DNA of 64,000 nt from JAAXHV01 sp965207165 (GTDB taxonomy: Bacteria > Pseudomonadota > Gammaproteobacteria > Eutrophobiales > Eutrophobiaceae). Below the pieces are notes generated by a model. The model had not been told where the DNA came from. It saw only the letters and a program-made list of their open reading frames with translations, and made no database searches. Every line of letters starts with the position of its first letter. Position 1 is the first letter of the stretch. Positions 26,270 through 35,071 of the stretch are shown here, one piece after another. Location: contig OZ242265.1 in assembly GCA_965207165.1 (NCBI GenBank), positions 4,463,524 to 4,527,523 on the forward strand, written 5' to 3'. Made by a program: the position numbers and the translations under genes.

Positions 26270-28429
26270 ATGAAGCAGAAGAAAACAATTTGTCAGATAG
26301 TGTGTGGCTGCCTGCTGGCGCTGCTGATGCCTGCATGGGCGTATGCCTTGAACCTGGGGGATATCGACCTGATATCGGAGCCGGGTGAACCCCTGGAAGC
26401 GGAAATACTGCTGTCTGACGTAAAGGCCGACGAGCAGGACAGCCTCAGCGTGGGACTGGCCGATGTTGCAGGGTTCCGCTGGGCCGGCATAGAGTGGTCC
26501 CCGGCGCTGAGCCAGTTGCAATTTGAATTGCAGCGCGGCGCGGACGGCAGGGATTATATCAGCATCCGCAGCGATGAAGCGGTCCGGGCATCCTCACTGC
26601 ACTTTCTGTTGAAAGTGGCCTGGTCCAAGGGACGTCTGTTCAGGGAATATACCCTGGAACTGGGCACGCAGGCACCTGACACGGACGAGCAACCGGAAGA
26701 CGTGGCGACAGAACCCGCGGCCGTACCCGCTGTTGGGCGCAACTGGGGTGAGGTCAGGGCAACGGTCGATGATACCCGCAATTACCAGGTCGTCCGCAAG
26801 GACACGTTATGGACCCTAGCCCGCGAACTTCGTCCGGACACCTCCGTCTCTATCCAGCAGATGATGCTGGCCCTTTTGCGCACAAATCCGGACGCCTTCA
26901 GCTACGGCAACATCAACTGGTTGAAAGCCGGCGAGGTCCTGTGGATGCCCAGTGACTTCGAAATGCAGGCGCTTACGCAGGCGGAGGCTTTTGCCGAAGT
27001 GCTGGCACAAAACAACTTCTGGCGTGCGCAACGCGGCTACGCCACCATCGAATCCGGTGCTCCCGGCACGGTTGCAGTCGATGGAGGTCTGCGCCTGGTT
27101 GCGGTAGACGAGGAGGACCTTGGGGGAGACGGGGTCACGGCTACCGACCCGGACGGCATTGCGCAAGGGGAAGCCCTGGTGCTGGCGAACGAACAGGTCG
27201 AAGAGTTGTCGCTGGAGAATATTGAACTTGGGGACAAGCTGACCGAGGCTGAGACTATTATCGAGGACCTGAGGCGCCTGGTTGAACTCAAGGATGATGA
27301 ACTGGCCGCCCTGCAGACGCAGGAGTTGCAAGAACAGGCGGAACCGGGACCCGGACTGCCGGAACGGCTGGAATCACTTTACGACTCAACGGTTGAGACG
27401 TTGTCCGGACCGAAAATGCAGTCGACGTTTGAGGCTGCAACCAACCTGGCAAGGAATTACTGGGTTATTGCGCTTGCGTCCCTTGCGCTGCTTGTGGCCG
27501 GGTGGTTGCTGCTGCGCAGAAAATTTGCTCAAGACCCGAAGGGATTTACCGTCCCCGCTGCTTCAATCCGGCCTGATTTTGCCAAGGTGGTCAATGGTGA
27601 GAAAACGGATTCTCCCGCTGAAGATGATGTAGCCGAGGAAGGTGCAGACACCGAAGAGTTGGATTTAGTGGATGACCTGGAGGACGAAGAAGAGGACCTT
27701 CCGGGTGAAACCGGAGCAGGAGACGATGAATATCCGGATGAGACGGAACCGGAGGAAGAGGACTATTCAGAAGAGATGGAACCGGGGGAAGAGGACTATT
27801 CAGAAGAGATGGAACGGGAGGAAGAGGATTATTCAGAAGAGATGGAACCGGAGGAAGAGGACTATTCAGAAGACATGGAACCTGGGGAAGAGGACATCCC
27901 CGACGGGATTGAAACGGAAGAAGACGATTTAGCGGAGGAAATGGAGACCGGGGAAGCGGACTCTGCCGATGAGATGGAGGCCGGCGAGGAGGATTCAACC
28001 GGCTCTGCTGAGGTTGAGGAAGCGGAAGTTCCGGACCAGGCCGGGTCTGACGACCCTGAAACCGCAATTACCGGCGACTCCGAAACAGTGGACGATTTGC
28101 CGGAGCAGGAACAGGGCAGCGATGCAGATCAGGAGGATACAGAGCAGGAACAGGGCAGCGATGAAGATCAGGAGGTTACGGGGCAGGAAGAGGCCGGTGA
28201 TGAAGACCAGGCGGAAGCAGAACAGGCAGCGGGTGGCGATGAAGAACAGGACTACGCAGAGCAGGAAGATGAAGACCTGGTGCAGAATAAACTCGATCTG
28301 GCCAGGGCCTACCTGGAACTGGGCGATGCGGAGAATGTCCGTTCCATCCTGAATGAGGTCCTGACGGAAGGTAATGCGGCGCAGAGAGAGGAAGCCCGGC
28401 AATTACTGGAACAAGCAGATTCAGGGTAA
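26270..28429 (+). CDS. fimV: FimV/HubP-like polar hub protein
   Basis: FimV is an inner-membrane, peptidoglycan-binding hub that places polar structures such as type IV pili and flagella. This 719-residue protein has a signal peptide (ending WAYA, about residue 26), the N-terminal FimV domain (LNLGDIDLISEPGEPLEAEI…), a LysM motif (YQVVRKDTLWTLARELRPD, about 171), a coiled-coil segment, a membrane helix (about 397-415), a long very acidic cytoplasmic region with tandem repeats, and a C-terminal TPR-like motif (KLDLARAYLELGDAENVRSIL) typical of FimV. ATG 26270 was chosen because the signal peptide starts there. It sits between asd and truA as in Pseudomonas. Confidence 0.9.
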   Translation: MKQKKTICQIVCGCLLALLMPAWAYALNLGDIDLISEPGEPLEAEILLSDVKADEQDSLSVGLADVAGFRWAGIEWSPALSQLQFELQRGADGRDYISIRSDEAVRASSLHFLLKVAWSKGRLFREYTLELGTQAPDTDEQPEDVATEPAAVPAVGRNWGEVRATVDDTRNYQVVRKDTLWTLARELRPDTSVSIQQMMLALLRTNPDAFSYGNINWLKAGEVLWMPSDFEMQALTQAEAFAEVLAQNNFWRAQRGYATIESGAPGTVAVDGGLRLVAVDEEDLGGDGVTATDPDGIAQGEALVLANEQVEELSLENIELGDKLTEAETIIEDLRRLVELKDDELAALQTQELQEQAEPGPGLPERLESLYDSTVETLSGPKMQSTFEAATNLARNYWVIALASLALLVAGWLLLRRKFAQDPKGFTVPAASIRPDFAKVVNGEKTDSPAEDDVAEEGADTEELDLVDDLEDEEEDLPGETGAGDDEYPDETEPEEEDYSEEMEPGEEDYSEEMEREEEDYSEEMEPEEEDYSEDMEPGEEDIPDGIETEEDDLAEEMETGEADSADEMEAGEEDSTGSAEVEEAEVPDQAGSDDPETAITGDSETVDDLPEQEQGSDADQEDTEQEQGSDEDQEVTGQEEAGDEDQAEAEQAAGGDEEQDYAEQEDEDLVQNKLDLARAYLELGDAENVRSILNEVLTEGNAAQREEARQLLEQADSG
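27738..27896 (+). repeat. 33-bp in-frame tandem repeat in fimV
   Basis: About 4.5 copies of a 33-bp unit encode the 11-residue acidic repeat EEDYSEEMEPG with few changes. The near identity of the copies points to recent expansion by slippage or recombination. It lies in the acidic cytoplasmic linker, where length variation is tolerated. Confidence 0.85.
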
Positions 28430-28438
28430 TGTTTAGTC

Positions 28439-29227
28439 ATGAAGATTGCCGCCATTGTTGAATATGACGGATCAAACTATTCCGGATGGCAGCGACAAAA
28501 ACATTCCGTGTCTGTGCAGGAACACGTGGAAGCCGCCTTGTCAGCAGTTGCCGACCATCCGCTTGCGGTTACCTGTGCCGGCAGAACGGATGCCGGCGTA
28601 CATGCGCTGAACCAGGTTATTCATTTTGAAACAGACGCGATCCGGGACGCGCACTCCTGGGTCCTGGGCGCCAACAGCGGGTTACCCGGCGATATCAGCC
28701 TGTCATGGGCAAAACCCGTTCATGATGGTTTTCATGCCCGTTATTCGGCAACGAGCCGGATTTACAAATACGTTATCCTGAATCGTCCGGCGCGCCCCGG
28801 CGTGGGCCGGGGCCATGTCACCTGGGAATGCCGCCGCCTGGATTGTGACAGGATGTCCCGGGCGGCTTTGTCGTTGATAGGCGAGCATGACTTCACTTCT
28901 TACCGGGCAACAGCCTGCCAGGCAAAGAACCCGGTGAGGACTGTATTGAACCTCGCGGTCGAACGGAAAAATGAATATGTCATCATCATGGTAGAAGCCA
29001 ATGCCTTTCTCCACCACATGGTGCGCAATATCGCAGGCGTGCTGATGGGGATAGGAATGAGCAGGCACGAGGTCGGCTGGGAGCTTGACGTGCTTAACGC
29101 CAGAAGCCGGGATTGCGGGGGCGTAACCGCGGCGGCTGACGGCCTCTACCTGACCGGGGTGAATTATCCTGAAGAATATGGCATCCCGGGGCAACATACA
29201 AACCATCACCAGGACTACTTTTTATGA
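28439..29227 (+). CDS. truA: tRNA pseudouridine(38-40) synthase
   Basis: TruA modifies uridines 38-40 in the anticodon arm of many tRNAs. The 262-residue protein has the catalytic aspartate in CAGRTDAGVHALNQVIHF, the start VEYDGSNYSGWQRQ, and the C-terminal MVRNIAGVLMGIG segment, all diagnostic. It starts nine bases after fimV, consistent with cotranscription. It is followed 56 bases later by trpF. Confidence 0.95.
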   Translation: MKIAAIVEYDGSNYSGWQRQKHSVSVQEHVEAALSAVADHPLAVTCAGRTDAGVHALNQVIHFETDAIRDAHSWVLGANSGLPGDISLSWAKPVHDGFHARYSATSRIYKYVILNRPARPGVGRGHVTWECRRLDCDRMSRAALSLIGEHDFTSYRATACQAKNPVRTVLNLAVERKNEYVIIMVEANAFLHHMVRNIAGVLMGIGMSRHEVGWELDVLNARSRDCGGVTAAADGLYLTGVNYPEEYGIPGQHTNHHQDYFL

Positions 29228-29283
29228 CCGGGGGGCACGCCCGGCCCAGTGCGCCGGGCGCGGGAATACATGAGGCGAAATAA

Positions 29284-29913
29284 ATGACTGTCGAACGCAG
29301 GGTAAGAACAAAGATCTGCGGCATCACCCGCGCCGAGGATGCCCGGGCGGCTATCGAGGCAGGCGCGGACGCATTGGGATTCGTGTTCTACCAGGCCAGC
29401 CCCCGTTATGTCGCGCCGCACTCGGCACAGGAGATCATCAGCCGGATTGCGCCGTTCCCGGCGAAGGTGGGTCTGTTCGTCGATCCTGACAGGGAGTTTG
29501 TCGACGCGGTCCTGGCACAGGTCGCGCTGGATGTTCTCCAGTTTCACGGGGATGAGGACCCCGCTTTCTGCAGCAGTTTCGGTAAACCCTATATCAAGGC
29601 GGTGAGGATGAAACCCGGTATCGACTTGCACGGGGTTTGCCGGCGCCATGCCGGCGCCGCGGCCCTGCTGCTGGACAGCTACTCCGACACCGGCCACGGC
29701 GGCACCGGTACCGTGTTTGACTGGAACAACATCCCCGCTGATTTGACCAGGCCTGTCATCCTTGCCGGCGGGCTGACAACTGCAAACGTAAGCAGGGCTA
29801 TCGCCGCATGCAAACCGTATGCGGTCGACGTGAGCAGCGGCGTCGAACTGGACAAGGGGGTCAAGGACAAGGATGCGATAACTGCTTTCATACGCGAGGT
29901 AACACATGCCTGA
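29284..29913 (+). CDS. trpF: Phosphoribosylanthranilate isomerase
   Basis: TrpF isomerises N-(5-phosphoribosyl)anthranilate in tryptophan synthesis. This 209-residue TIM barrel begins RTKICGITRAEDARAA and shows the catalytic Cys in KICG and the Asp in the C-terminal LLLDSYSD and phosphate-binding LAGGLTTANV and VDVSSGVE loops. Unlike E. coli it is a stand-alone gene, as in Pseudomonas. Its stop overlaps the trpB start by 8 bases, indicating translational coupling. Confidence 0.95.
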   Translation: MTVERRVRTKICGITRAEDARAAIEAGADALGFVFYQASPRYVAPHSAQEIISRIAPFPAKVGLFVDPDREFVDAVLAQVALDVLQFHGDEDPAFCSSFGKPYIKAVRMKPGIDLHGVCRRHAGAAALLLDSYSDTGHGGTGTVFDWNNIPADLTRPVILAGGLTTANVSRAIAACKPYAVDVSSGVELDKGVKDKDAITAFIREVTHA

Positions 29914-31101
29914 CAAGCTACCCGATGCTTCCGGCCATTTCGGTGTTTATGGCGGCCGGTTTGTTGCAGAGACCCTGATAGAACCGCTGGAAGAACTGAC
30001 CAGGGCCTACAGGAAGCACATCGACGACGAGGAATTCCTGGCGGAATTCGACCGTGACCTGAAGACATTCGTGGGCAGGCCGTCGCCCCTGTATCACGCC
30101 CGCAGGTGGGGCGGGCAATTTACCGATGCCCGGGTCTACCTCAAGCGTGAGGACCTGAACCATACCGGCGCGCACAAGGTCAATAATACGGTCGGCCAGG
30201 CCCTGTTGGCGCAGCGCATGGGGAAAACCCGCATCATCGCGGAAACCGGAGCCGGCCAGCACGGTGTGGCCACGGCTACCGTTGCCGCGCGCATGGGCCT
30301 GGAGTGCGTTGTGTACATGGGCGCCGAGGACATACGGCGCCAGGCGGTAAACGTATTCCGTATGAAGTTGCTGGAGCCGAAGTCGTGGCAGTCACCTCCG
30401 GTTCTAAGACCCTGAAAGACGCCATGAACGAAGCCATGCGGGACTGGGTGAGCAACGTCGACGATACGTTCTACATTATCGGAACCGTGGCGGGACCGCA
30501 CCCGTACCCGGTACTGGTCAGGGACCTGCAGTCCATCATCGGCAGGGAAGCCAGGCAACAATGCCTCGAAACGACGGGCAAACTGCCTGATGTCCTCGTC
30601 GCCTGTGTCGGCGGGGGTTCCAATGCGATAGGGTTGTTTCACCCGTTTCTGCAGGATTCATCCGTCAGGTTAATCGGTGTGGAAGCCGGCGGACATGGAC
30701 TGCAGACCGGCCGGCATGCGGCCCCGTTAAGCGACGGCAGGCCCGGTGTGCTGCACGGCAACCGGACCTATCTGATGGAAGATGAGAACGGGCAGATCAA
30801 TCCCACGCATTCCATTTCCGCGGGACTTGATTATCCCGGCGTGGGTCCGGAGCATGCCTGGTTAAAAGACAGCGGCAGGGTCGAGTATGTTTCGGCAAAT
30901 GACGCAGAGGCCGTTGACGCGTTTCACGACCTGACCCGTATGGAAGGGATCATGCCCGCGCTGGAATCCAGCCATGCCCTTGCGCACGCCAGGAAAATCG
31001 CCGGAGAGCTGGACCGGGACGCGGTAATTATCATCAATCTGTCGGGCCGCGGTGATAAGGATATTGAGACGATTGCGACTATGGAAGGGATCACGTTGTA
31101 G
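29906..31101 (+). CDS. trpB: Tryptophan synthase beta chain, frame broken by a 1-base deletion as read
   Basis: TrpB joins indole and serine with pyridoxal phosphate. The first part carries the PLP lysine in EDLNHTGAHKVNN and runs to NVFRMKLL. The frame then shifts near 30374, and the rest (GAEVVAVTSGSKTLKDAMNEAMRDWV… CVGGGSNAIG… SGRGDKD) follows in another frame. Adding one G to the GG there gives a protein of 398 residues, the normal size. Both halves are fully conserved, so an assembly error is the likely reason; otherwise the cell would lack tryptophan synthase beta from this locus. Confidence 0.92.
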
Positions 31102-31112
31102 CAGAATTGGGA

Positions 31113-31217
31113 ACAGGTGTGCATGGGCTTTTAAAGACCCGCTGTAAATACGTCCCTGTACGCTTACCATCCGCTGTCCGTGCGGATGATAGTCTTTAAA
31201 AGCCCATGCAAACCTGT
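31113..31217. repeat. Long inverted repeat (26-bp arms) between trpB and trpA
   Basis: Arms at 31113-31138 and 31192-31217 are complementary at 25 of 26 positions (core GCATGGGCTTTTAAAGAC / GTCTTTAAAAGCCCATGC). The 53-base loop holds a second perfect hairpin (CATCCGC at 31168, GCGGATG at 31182). The form resembles a MITE or a folded RNA element rather than a simple terminator. The 230-bp gap splits a normally tight trpB-trpA pair. Confidence 0.75.
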
Positions 31218-31331
31218 CATAGCCCCGTCCTGTTATCTTCGTGTTCACAATGGGTTAAAAAATAGACCTATACCGGTTTCCCTGATTGTTGTAACCTATT
31301 ACCTTTACATATTTTCGATCTCCGTCAGCAG

Positions 31332-32141
31332 ATGAGCCGTATTTCATCCACATACCAGTCCCTTAAACAGCACAACAGGACGGCACTGATCCCGTTTATC
31401 ACGGCCGGGGACCCGAGTCCGGAAAATACGCTCGAAATAATGCAGACCCTGGTGCGGCACGGGGCTGACATCATTGAACTCGGGGTGCCGTTTTCGGACC
31501 CGATGGCCGACGGTCCGGTGATCCAGCGGGCCAATGAACGTGCACTGGAGCAGGGGATTTCACTGTCCGGAGTTTTGGATATGGTGGGGCAATTCCGCCG
31601 GTCCGATACCCGCACCCCCGTGATACTGATGGGTTATCTGAACCCCATTGAAATCTTCGGTTACGAAAAATTCGCCGTGCGCGCTGAAGCTGCCGGGATT
31701 GATGGGGTCATCATCGTGGATCTGCCTCCGGAAGAAGCGGTGCCGCTTAACCGGCATTTGCGCGACAGGCAAATCGACCAGATTTTCCTGGTTACTCCCA
31801 CAACCACGGAGCGGCGCATTGAGAGCATAGCCGGAATAGCTTCCGGGTTCCTCTATTACGTGTCCGTGAAAGGGACTACCGGCGGGAAAGGTGCCGACCC
31901 GGCCGAGGTCAGCGACAGGCTGCGCCTGGTGAGACGGAAAACAGACCTGCCCGTGGCAGTCGGCTTCGGCATAAGAGACGCAGGTACGGCTGCGCGGGTT
32001 GCGGATTATTGCGATGCCGTTGTCATAGGCAGTGCGCTGGTTGAGGCGATCCATGCCGCGGTTACGGCAGGAGACGATATAGCGGCGCAGGTCGGGTCAT
32101 TTCTCGCGCCGGTCCGGCATACGCTGGATAAGGCGGCATAG
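31332..32141 (+). CDS. trpA: Tryptophan synthase alpha chain
   Basis: TrpA cleaves indole-3-glycerol phosphate to indole, channelled to TrpB. The 269-residue TIM barrel shows the conserved Glu in LIPFITAGDP…IIELGVPFSDPMADGPVIQ and the catalytic Asp in DGVIIVDLPPEE. The VTPTTTERRIESIA and VAVGFGIRDAGTAA loops are typical. It is separated from trpB by a 230-bp insertion-like hairpin, so it may depend on read-through or a local promoter. Confidence 0.95.
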   Translation: MSRISSTYQSLKQHNRTALIPFITAGDPSPENTLEIMQTLVRHGADIIELGVPFSDPMADGPVIQRANERALEQGISLSGVLDMVGQFRRSDTRTPVILMGYLNPIEIFGYEKFAVRAEAAGIDGVIIVDLPPEEAVPLNRHLRDRQIDQIFLVTPTTTERRIESIAGIASGFLYYVSVKGTTGGKGADPAEVSDRLRLVRRKTDLPVAVGFGIRDAGTAARVADYCDAVVIGSALVEAIHAAVTAGDDIAAQVGSFLAPVRHTLDKAA

Positions 32142-32150
32142 TGGTGTGTC

Positions 32151-33014
32151 ATGAGCTGGCTGGATAAGTTACTCCCCTCGAGGATCAAGACCAACAGCAC
32201 CAGCCGCCGGTCTGTGCCGGAGGGGGTATGGACGAAATGCGACAAGTGTAATGCAACGCTGTATCGCGCGGAGCTGGCGCGCAACCTGGAAGTCTGCCCG
32301 AAATGCGGGCACCACATGCGTATCGGCGCCAGGGACAGGCTGGACGGGTTTCTCGATGCGGATGGCCGGGTCGAAATCGGTCCTGGTATCAAGCCGCTGG
32401 ACAAGCTGAAGTTTCGCGACAGCAGGAAATACAAGGACCGGCTGTCAAGCGCCTTGAAGGAAACCGGGGAAAGTGATGCCCTGGTAGTCATCAGGGGCAA
32501 GGTCAAGACAATATCCCTGGTTGCCGCCGCCTTCGAATTTGATTTTATGGGCGGTTCCATGGGCTCTGTGGTAGGTGAACGGTTTGTGCGCGCAGTGGAT
32601 GCCGGGATCGAACATAAGGTCCCGCTGGTGTGTTTTTCGGCTAGCGGCGGGGCGCGCATGCAGGAGGCCCTGATATCCCTGTTCCAGATGGCAAAAACAA
32701 GTTCGGCCCTGGCTAAACTGCGCAAGGCGGGACTGCCTTATATCTCCGTCCTGACCAACCCCACCATGGGCGGCGTGTCGGCGAGCCTGGGCAGCCTGGG
32801 CGATATCAACATTGCAGAGCCGGGCGCCTTGATCGGGTTTGCGGGTCCCCGCGTCATTGAACAAACGGTGCGCGAGACCCTGCCCGAAGAATTTCAAAAG
32901 AGTGAATTCCTGCTCGAACACGGAAATATTGATATGATTTCGGACAGGCGTGAAATGCGCAATAAAATAGCATCGTTGTTATCCATTCTTTGCCATAAAC
33001 GGAGTACTGCTTAA
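32151..33014 (+). CDS. accD: Acetyl-CoA carboxylase carboxyltransferase subunit beta
   Basis: AccD with AccA transfers carboxyl from biotin to acetyl-CoA, the first step of fatty acid synthesis. The 287-residue protein has an N-terminal four-cysteine zinc ribbon (WTKCDKCNATLYRAEL, then VCPKCGHH) and the crotonase-fold carboxyltransferase core with SASGGARMQE and PTMGGVSASLGSLGD. It follows trpA by nine bases and precedes folC by seven, as in other gammaproteobacteria. Confidence 0.96.
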   Translation: MSWLDKLLPSRIKTNSTSRRSVPEGVWTKCDKCNATLYRAELARNLEVCPKCGHHMRIGARDRLDGFLDADGRVEIGPGIKPLDKLKFRDSRKYKDRLSSALKETGESDALVVIRGKVKTISLVAAAFEFDFMGGSMGSVVGERFVRAVDAGIEHKVPLVCFSASGGARMQEALISLFQMAKTSSALAKLRKAGLPYISVLTNPTMGGVSASLGSLGDINIAEPGALIGFAGPRVIEQTVRETLPEEFQKSEFLLEHGNIDMISDRREMRNKIASLLSILCHKRSTA

Positions 33015-33021
33015 CTGGTCG

Positions 33022-34332
33022 ATGAGTTCGCTCCCAGACATATTGCACGGGCGGCAACAGGAACCGGCAGCCAGGTTTTCACGCCTGCCTGACTGGCTGG
33101 CGTGGCAGGAAAGCCTGCATTTCACTGCCATTGAACTGGGCCTGGACCGCTGCAACAAGGTGGCGGAAAGAATGGGCCTGCTGAAACCGGCGAGCAAGGT
33201 AATCAGTATATCCGGCACCAATGGCAAGGGTTCCAGCGCGGCAATGCTGGATGCGATGCTGAGGCGCTCAGGCTATAAGGTGGGGACCTACACTTCGCCG
33301 CATTTAACCCGGTACAACGAGCGTATCTGTATTGACGGCAAACAGGTAACGGATTACCAGCTCAGCCAGTCATTTGACCGTATCGACCGGGCGCGCGCCG
33401 ACATTTCCCTGACCTATTTCGAATTCGGCACACTGGCTGCCCTGGATATATTCCGGAACGCTGAGCCGGACATCATTATCCTGGAGGTGGGGCTGGGCGG
33501 CCGGCTGGACGCCGTCAACATCCTCGATGCGGATATCGCCCTGGTGGTGACGATCGACCTGGACCACGAGAAGTGGCTGGGCTATACCCGGGAGAGCATA
33601 GGCAGGGAGAAAGCCGGGATTTTCAGGCACGGACGTCCGGCGGTATGCTCGGATACACGGGCGCCGGCATCCATAGCGGCCTGTGCCGGGGAAACAGGCG
33701 CGCTGCTGTACCAGGCCGGCCGGGAATTCGGCTATACGATCGGCAAGGACACCTGGGACTGGAACTATGCCGGAAAAGTTTACCAGGGGCTGCCCCAGCC
33801 CAGTATCAACAATAACAGGCAGGTGGAAAATGCCGCCGGCGTGCTGATGGTTCTGCAAGCCATGGCCGATGAATTTCCGGTCAGCCGGGAAACGGTCAAG
33901 GCCTGCCTGCGGGATTTTCGGCTTGCCGGCCGGTTCCAGGTCATCCCCGGTGAGATCCCCTGCATCCTGGACGTTGCCCATAACCGCCAGGCCATCTCGG
34001 CGCTGGTTGAAAACGTGAAGAAAATCCCGTGTGTCGGAGAGACACATGTCGTGATTGGCATGCTGAAGGACAAGAATCATGCCGCTGTTTTCGAAACGTT
34101 GGCGCAAATTGCAGATCACTGGTACGTGGCCGAATTGCAAGCGGACCGCGCGGCAAGTCCGGTCGAGTTGGCGGGTGTGCTGGGACAGTATGAAAATACC
34201 GGGAACGTCAGACAGTTTGAGACAGTCCGTGAGGCGCTGGCGGAAGCCGAAGCCCGTACGCTGGTTGGCGACAGGATCATCGTTACCGGATCGTTCGTCA
34301 CCGTCGGTTCGGCAATTGATTACCTGAAGTGA
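33022..34332 (+). CDS. folC: Bifunctional folylpolyglutamate/dihydrofolate synthase
   Basis: FolC adds glutamates to folates and, in bacteria, also makes dihydrofolate from dihydropteroate. The 436-residue protein has the Mur-ligase P-loop SGTNGKGSSAAML (about 56-68), the TYTSPHLTRYNERI motif and the C-terminal domain with LDVAHNRQAI. It follows accD closely. Downstream, a tandem palindromic repeat separates it from dedD. Confidence 0.95.
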   Translation: MSSLPDILHGRQQEPAARFSRLPDWLAWQESLHFTAIELGLDRCNKVAERMGLLKPASKVISISGTNGKGSSAAMLDAMLRRSGYKVGTYTSPHLTRYNERICIDGKQVTDYQLSQSFDRIDRARADISLTYFEFGTLAALDIFRNAEPDIIILEVGLGGRLDAVNILDADIALVVTIDLDHEKWLGYTRESIGREKAGIFRHGRPAVCSDTRAPASIAACAGETGALLYQAGREFGYTIGKDTWDWNYAGKVYQGLPQPSINNNRQVENAAGVLMVLQAMADEFPVSRETVKACLRDFRLAGRFQVIPGEIPCILDVAHNRQAISALVENVKKIPCVGETHVVIGMLKDKNHAAVFETLAQIADHWYVAELQADRAASPVELAGVLGQYENTGNVRQFETVREALAEAEARTLVGDRIIVTGSFVTVGSAIDYLK

Positions 34333-34336
34333 AAGT

Positions 34337-34436
34337 GGGGGCGGAATTAGTCCCGTCCCCTGTAGAACTGGAAATGAAGTGTAATTGGGGATGGAATTAA
34401 TTCCGTCCCCTGTAGAACTGGAAATGGAACAAAAGT
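34337..34436. repeat. Two tandem 50-bp copies of a palindromic repeat plus dedD start region
   Basis: Each copy has a palindrome with arms like GGGGATGGAATT and AATTCCGTCCCC, followed by an identical TGTAGAACTGGAAATG. The second copy supplies the dedD ribosome-binding region and ATG at 34424. The first has the same signal and an ATG at 34374 followed by only eight codons before TAA. The copies have begun to diverge. Confidence 0.8.
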
Positions 34437-34990
34437 TAAAAGAGAGACTGACCGGAGCAGTGGTATTGATCCTGCTGGCGGTAATCGTTATTCCCCTGCT
34501 GCTGGATGATACCCGGCGACCGGATACCGGGATATCGGCGACCAACATCCCGGAAAAACCGGAAGAGAGGTTCACAACGCGGCTGATTCCCATCCTTGAG
34601 CAGGATGAAGTTCTCCCCGCCGGGGAGGCTACGGAAGACATCCCGGCGCCGGTTGAAGCGGAACTTGCAGACGCAGCAGAGCCGGCAAGCGCGGATGAGC
34701 CGGCAGACGCTGCGCCTGGTACGGAAACGGAGGTTGAGAACAAGGGTCTGACCGGATGGGTTGTACAGGTCGGCAGTTTTTCACGGGGGAATGCCGATAA
34801 ACTTAATGATAAATTGCGGCAAGCAGGCTATCGATCCTATGTCGTTGATGAACCGGTAAAGGCGGGGGACGGTTCCCTGTTATACCGGGTGAGAATAGGA
34901 CCGGAGGTGCTGCGTTCGGAAGCCCTGAAGCTGAAGGCGGAATTAAAAAAGCAAATGAAACTGGATGGTTTTGTATTGAATTATCCGTAA
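34424..34990 (+). CDS. dedD: SPOR-domain cell division protein, DedD-like
   Basis: This 188-residue protein has a short cytoplasmic start (MEQKLKERLTG), one membrane helix (AVVLILLAVIVIPLLLDD), an acidic/alanine-rich periplasmic linker, and a C-terminal SPOR domain (VVQVGSFSRGNADKLNDKLRQAGYRSYV…YRVRIGPE) that binds septal peptidoglycan. The size and the folC-dedD-cvpA-purF order match DedD, a non-essential division helper. The start at 34424 sits in a duplicated initiation region; a longer frame from 34385 would be encoded by the repeat and is rejected. Confidence 0.88.
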   Translation: MEQKLKERLTGAVVLILLAVIVIPLLLDDTRRPDTGISATNIPEKPEERFTTRLIPILEQDEVLPAGEATEDIPAPVEAELADAAEPASADEPADAAPGTETEVENKGLTGWVVQVGSFSRGNADKLNDKLRQAGYRSYVVDEPVKAGDGSLLYRVRIGPEVLRSEALKLKAELKKQMKLDGFVLNYP

Positions 34991-35071
34991 TGCCCGGGTC
35001 TTGCTTAGCGACTATGCAAACCTGTTCGATTATGACCAGTCAGGTCGGCTAATCCGGACCGGGGCCTGACT

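Noticed and set aside
29906..31101. Programmed frameshifting in trpB (and recR)
   Set aside because: No slippery heptamer or downstream pseudoknot was seen, and programmed shifts are not known in these genes; missing bases in short homopolymers explain the data better.
33370..34743. Long minus-strand frame opposite folC and dedD
   Set aside because: It spans two conserved plus-strand genes and a repeat and has no domain pattern.
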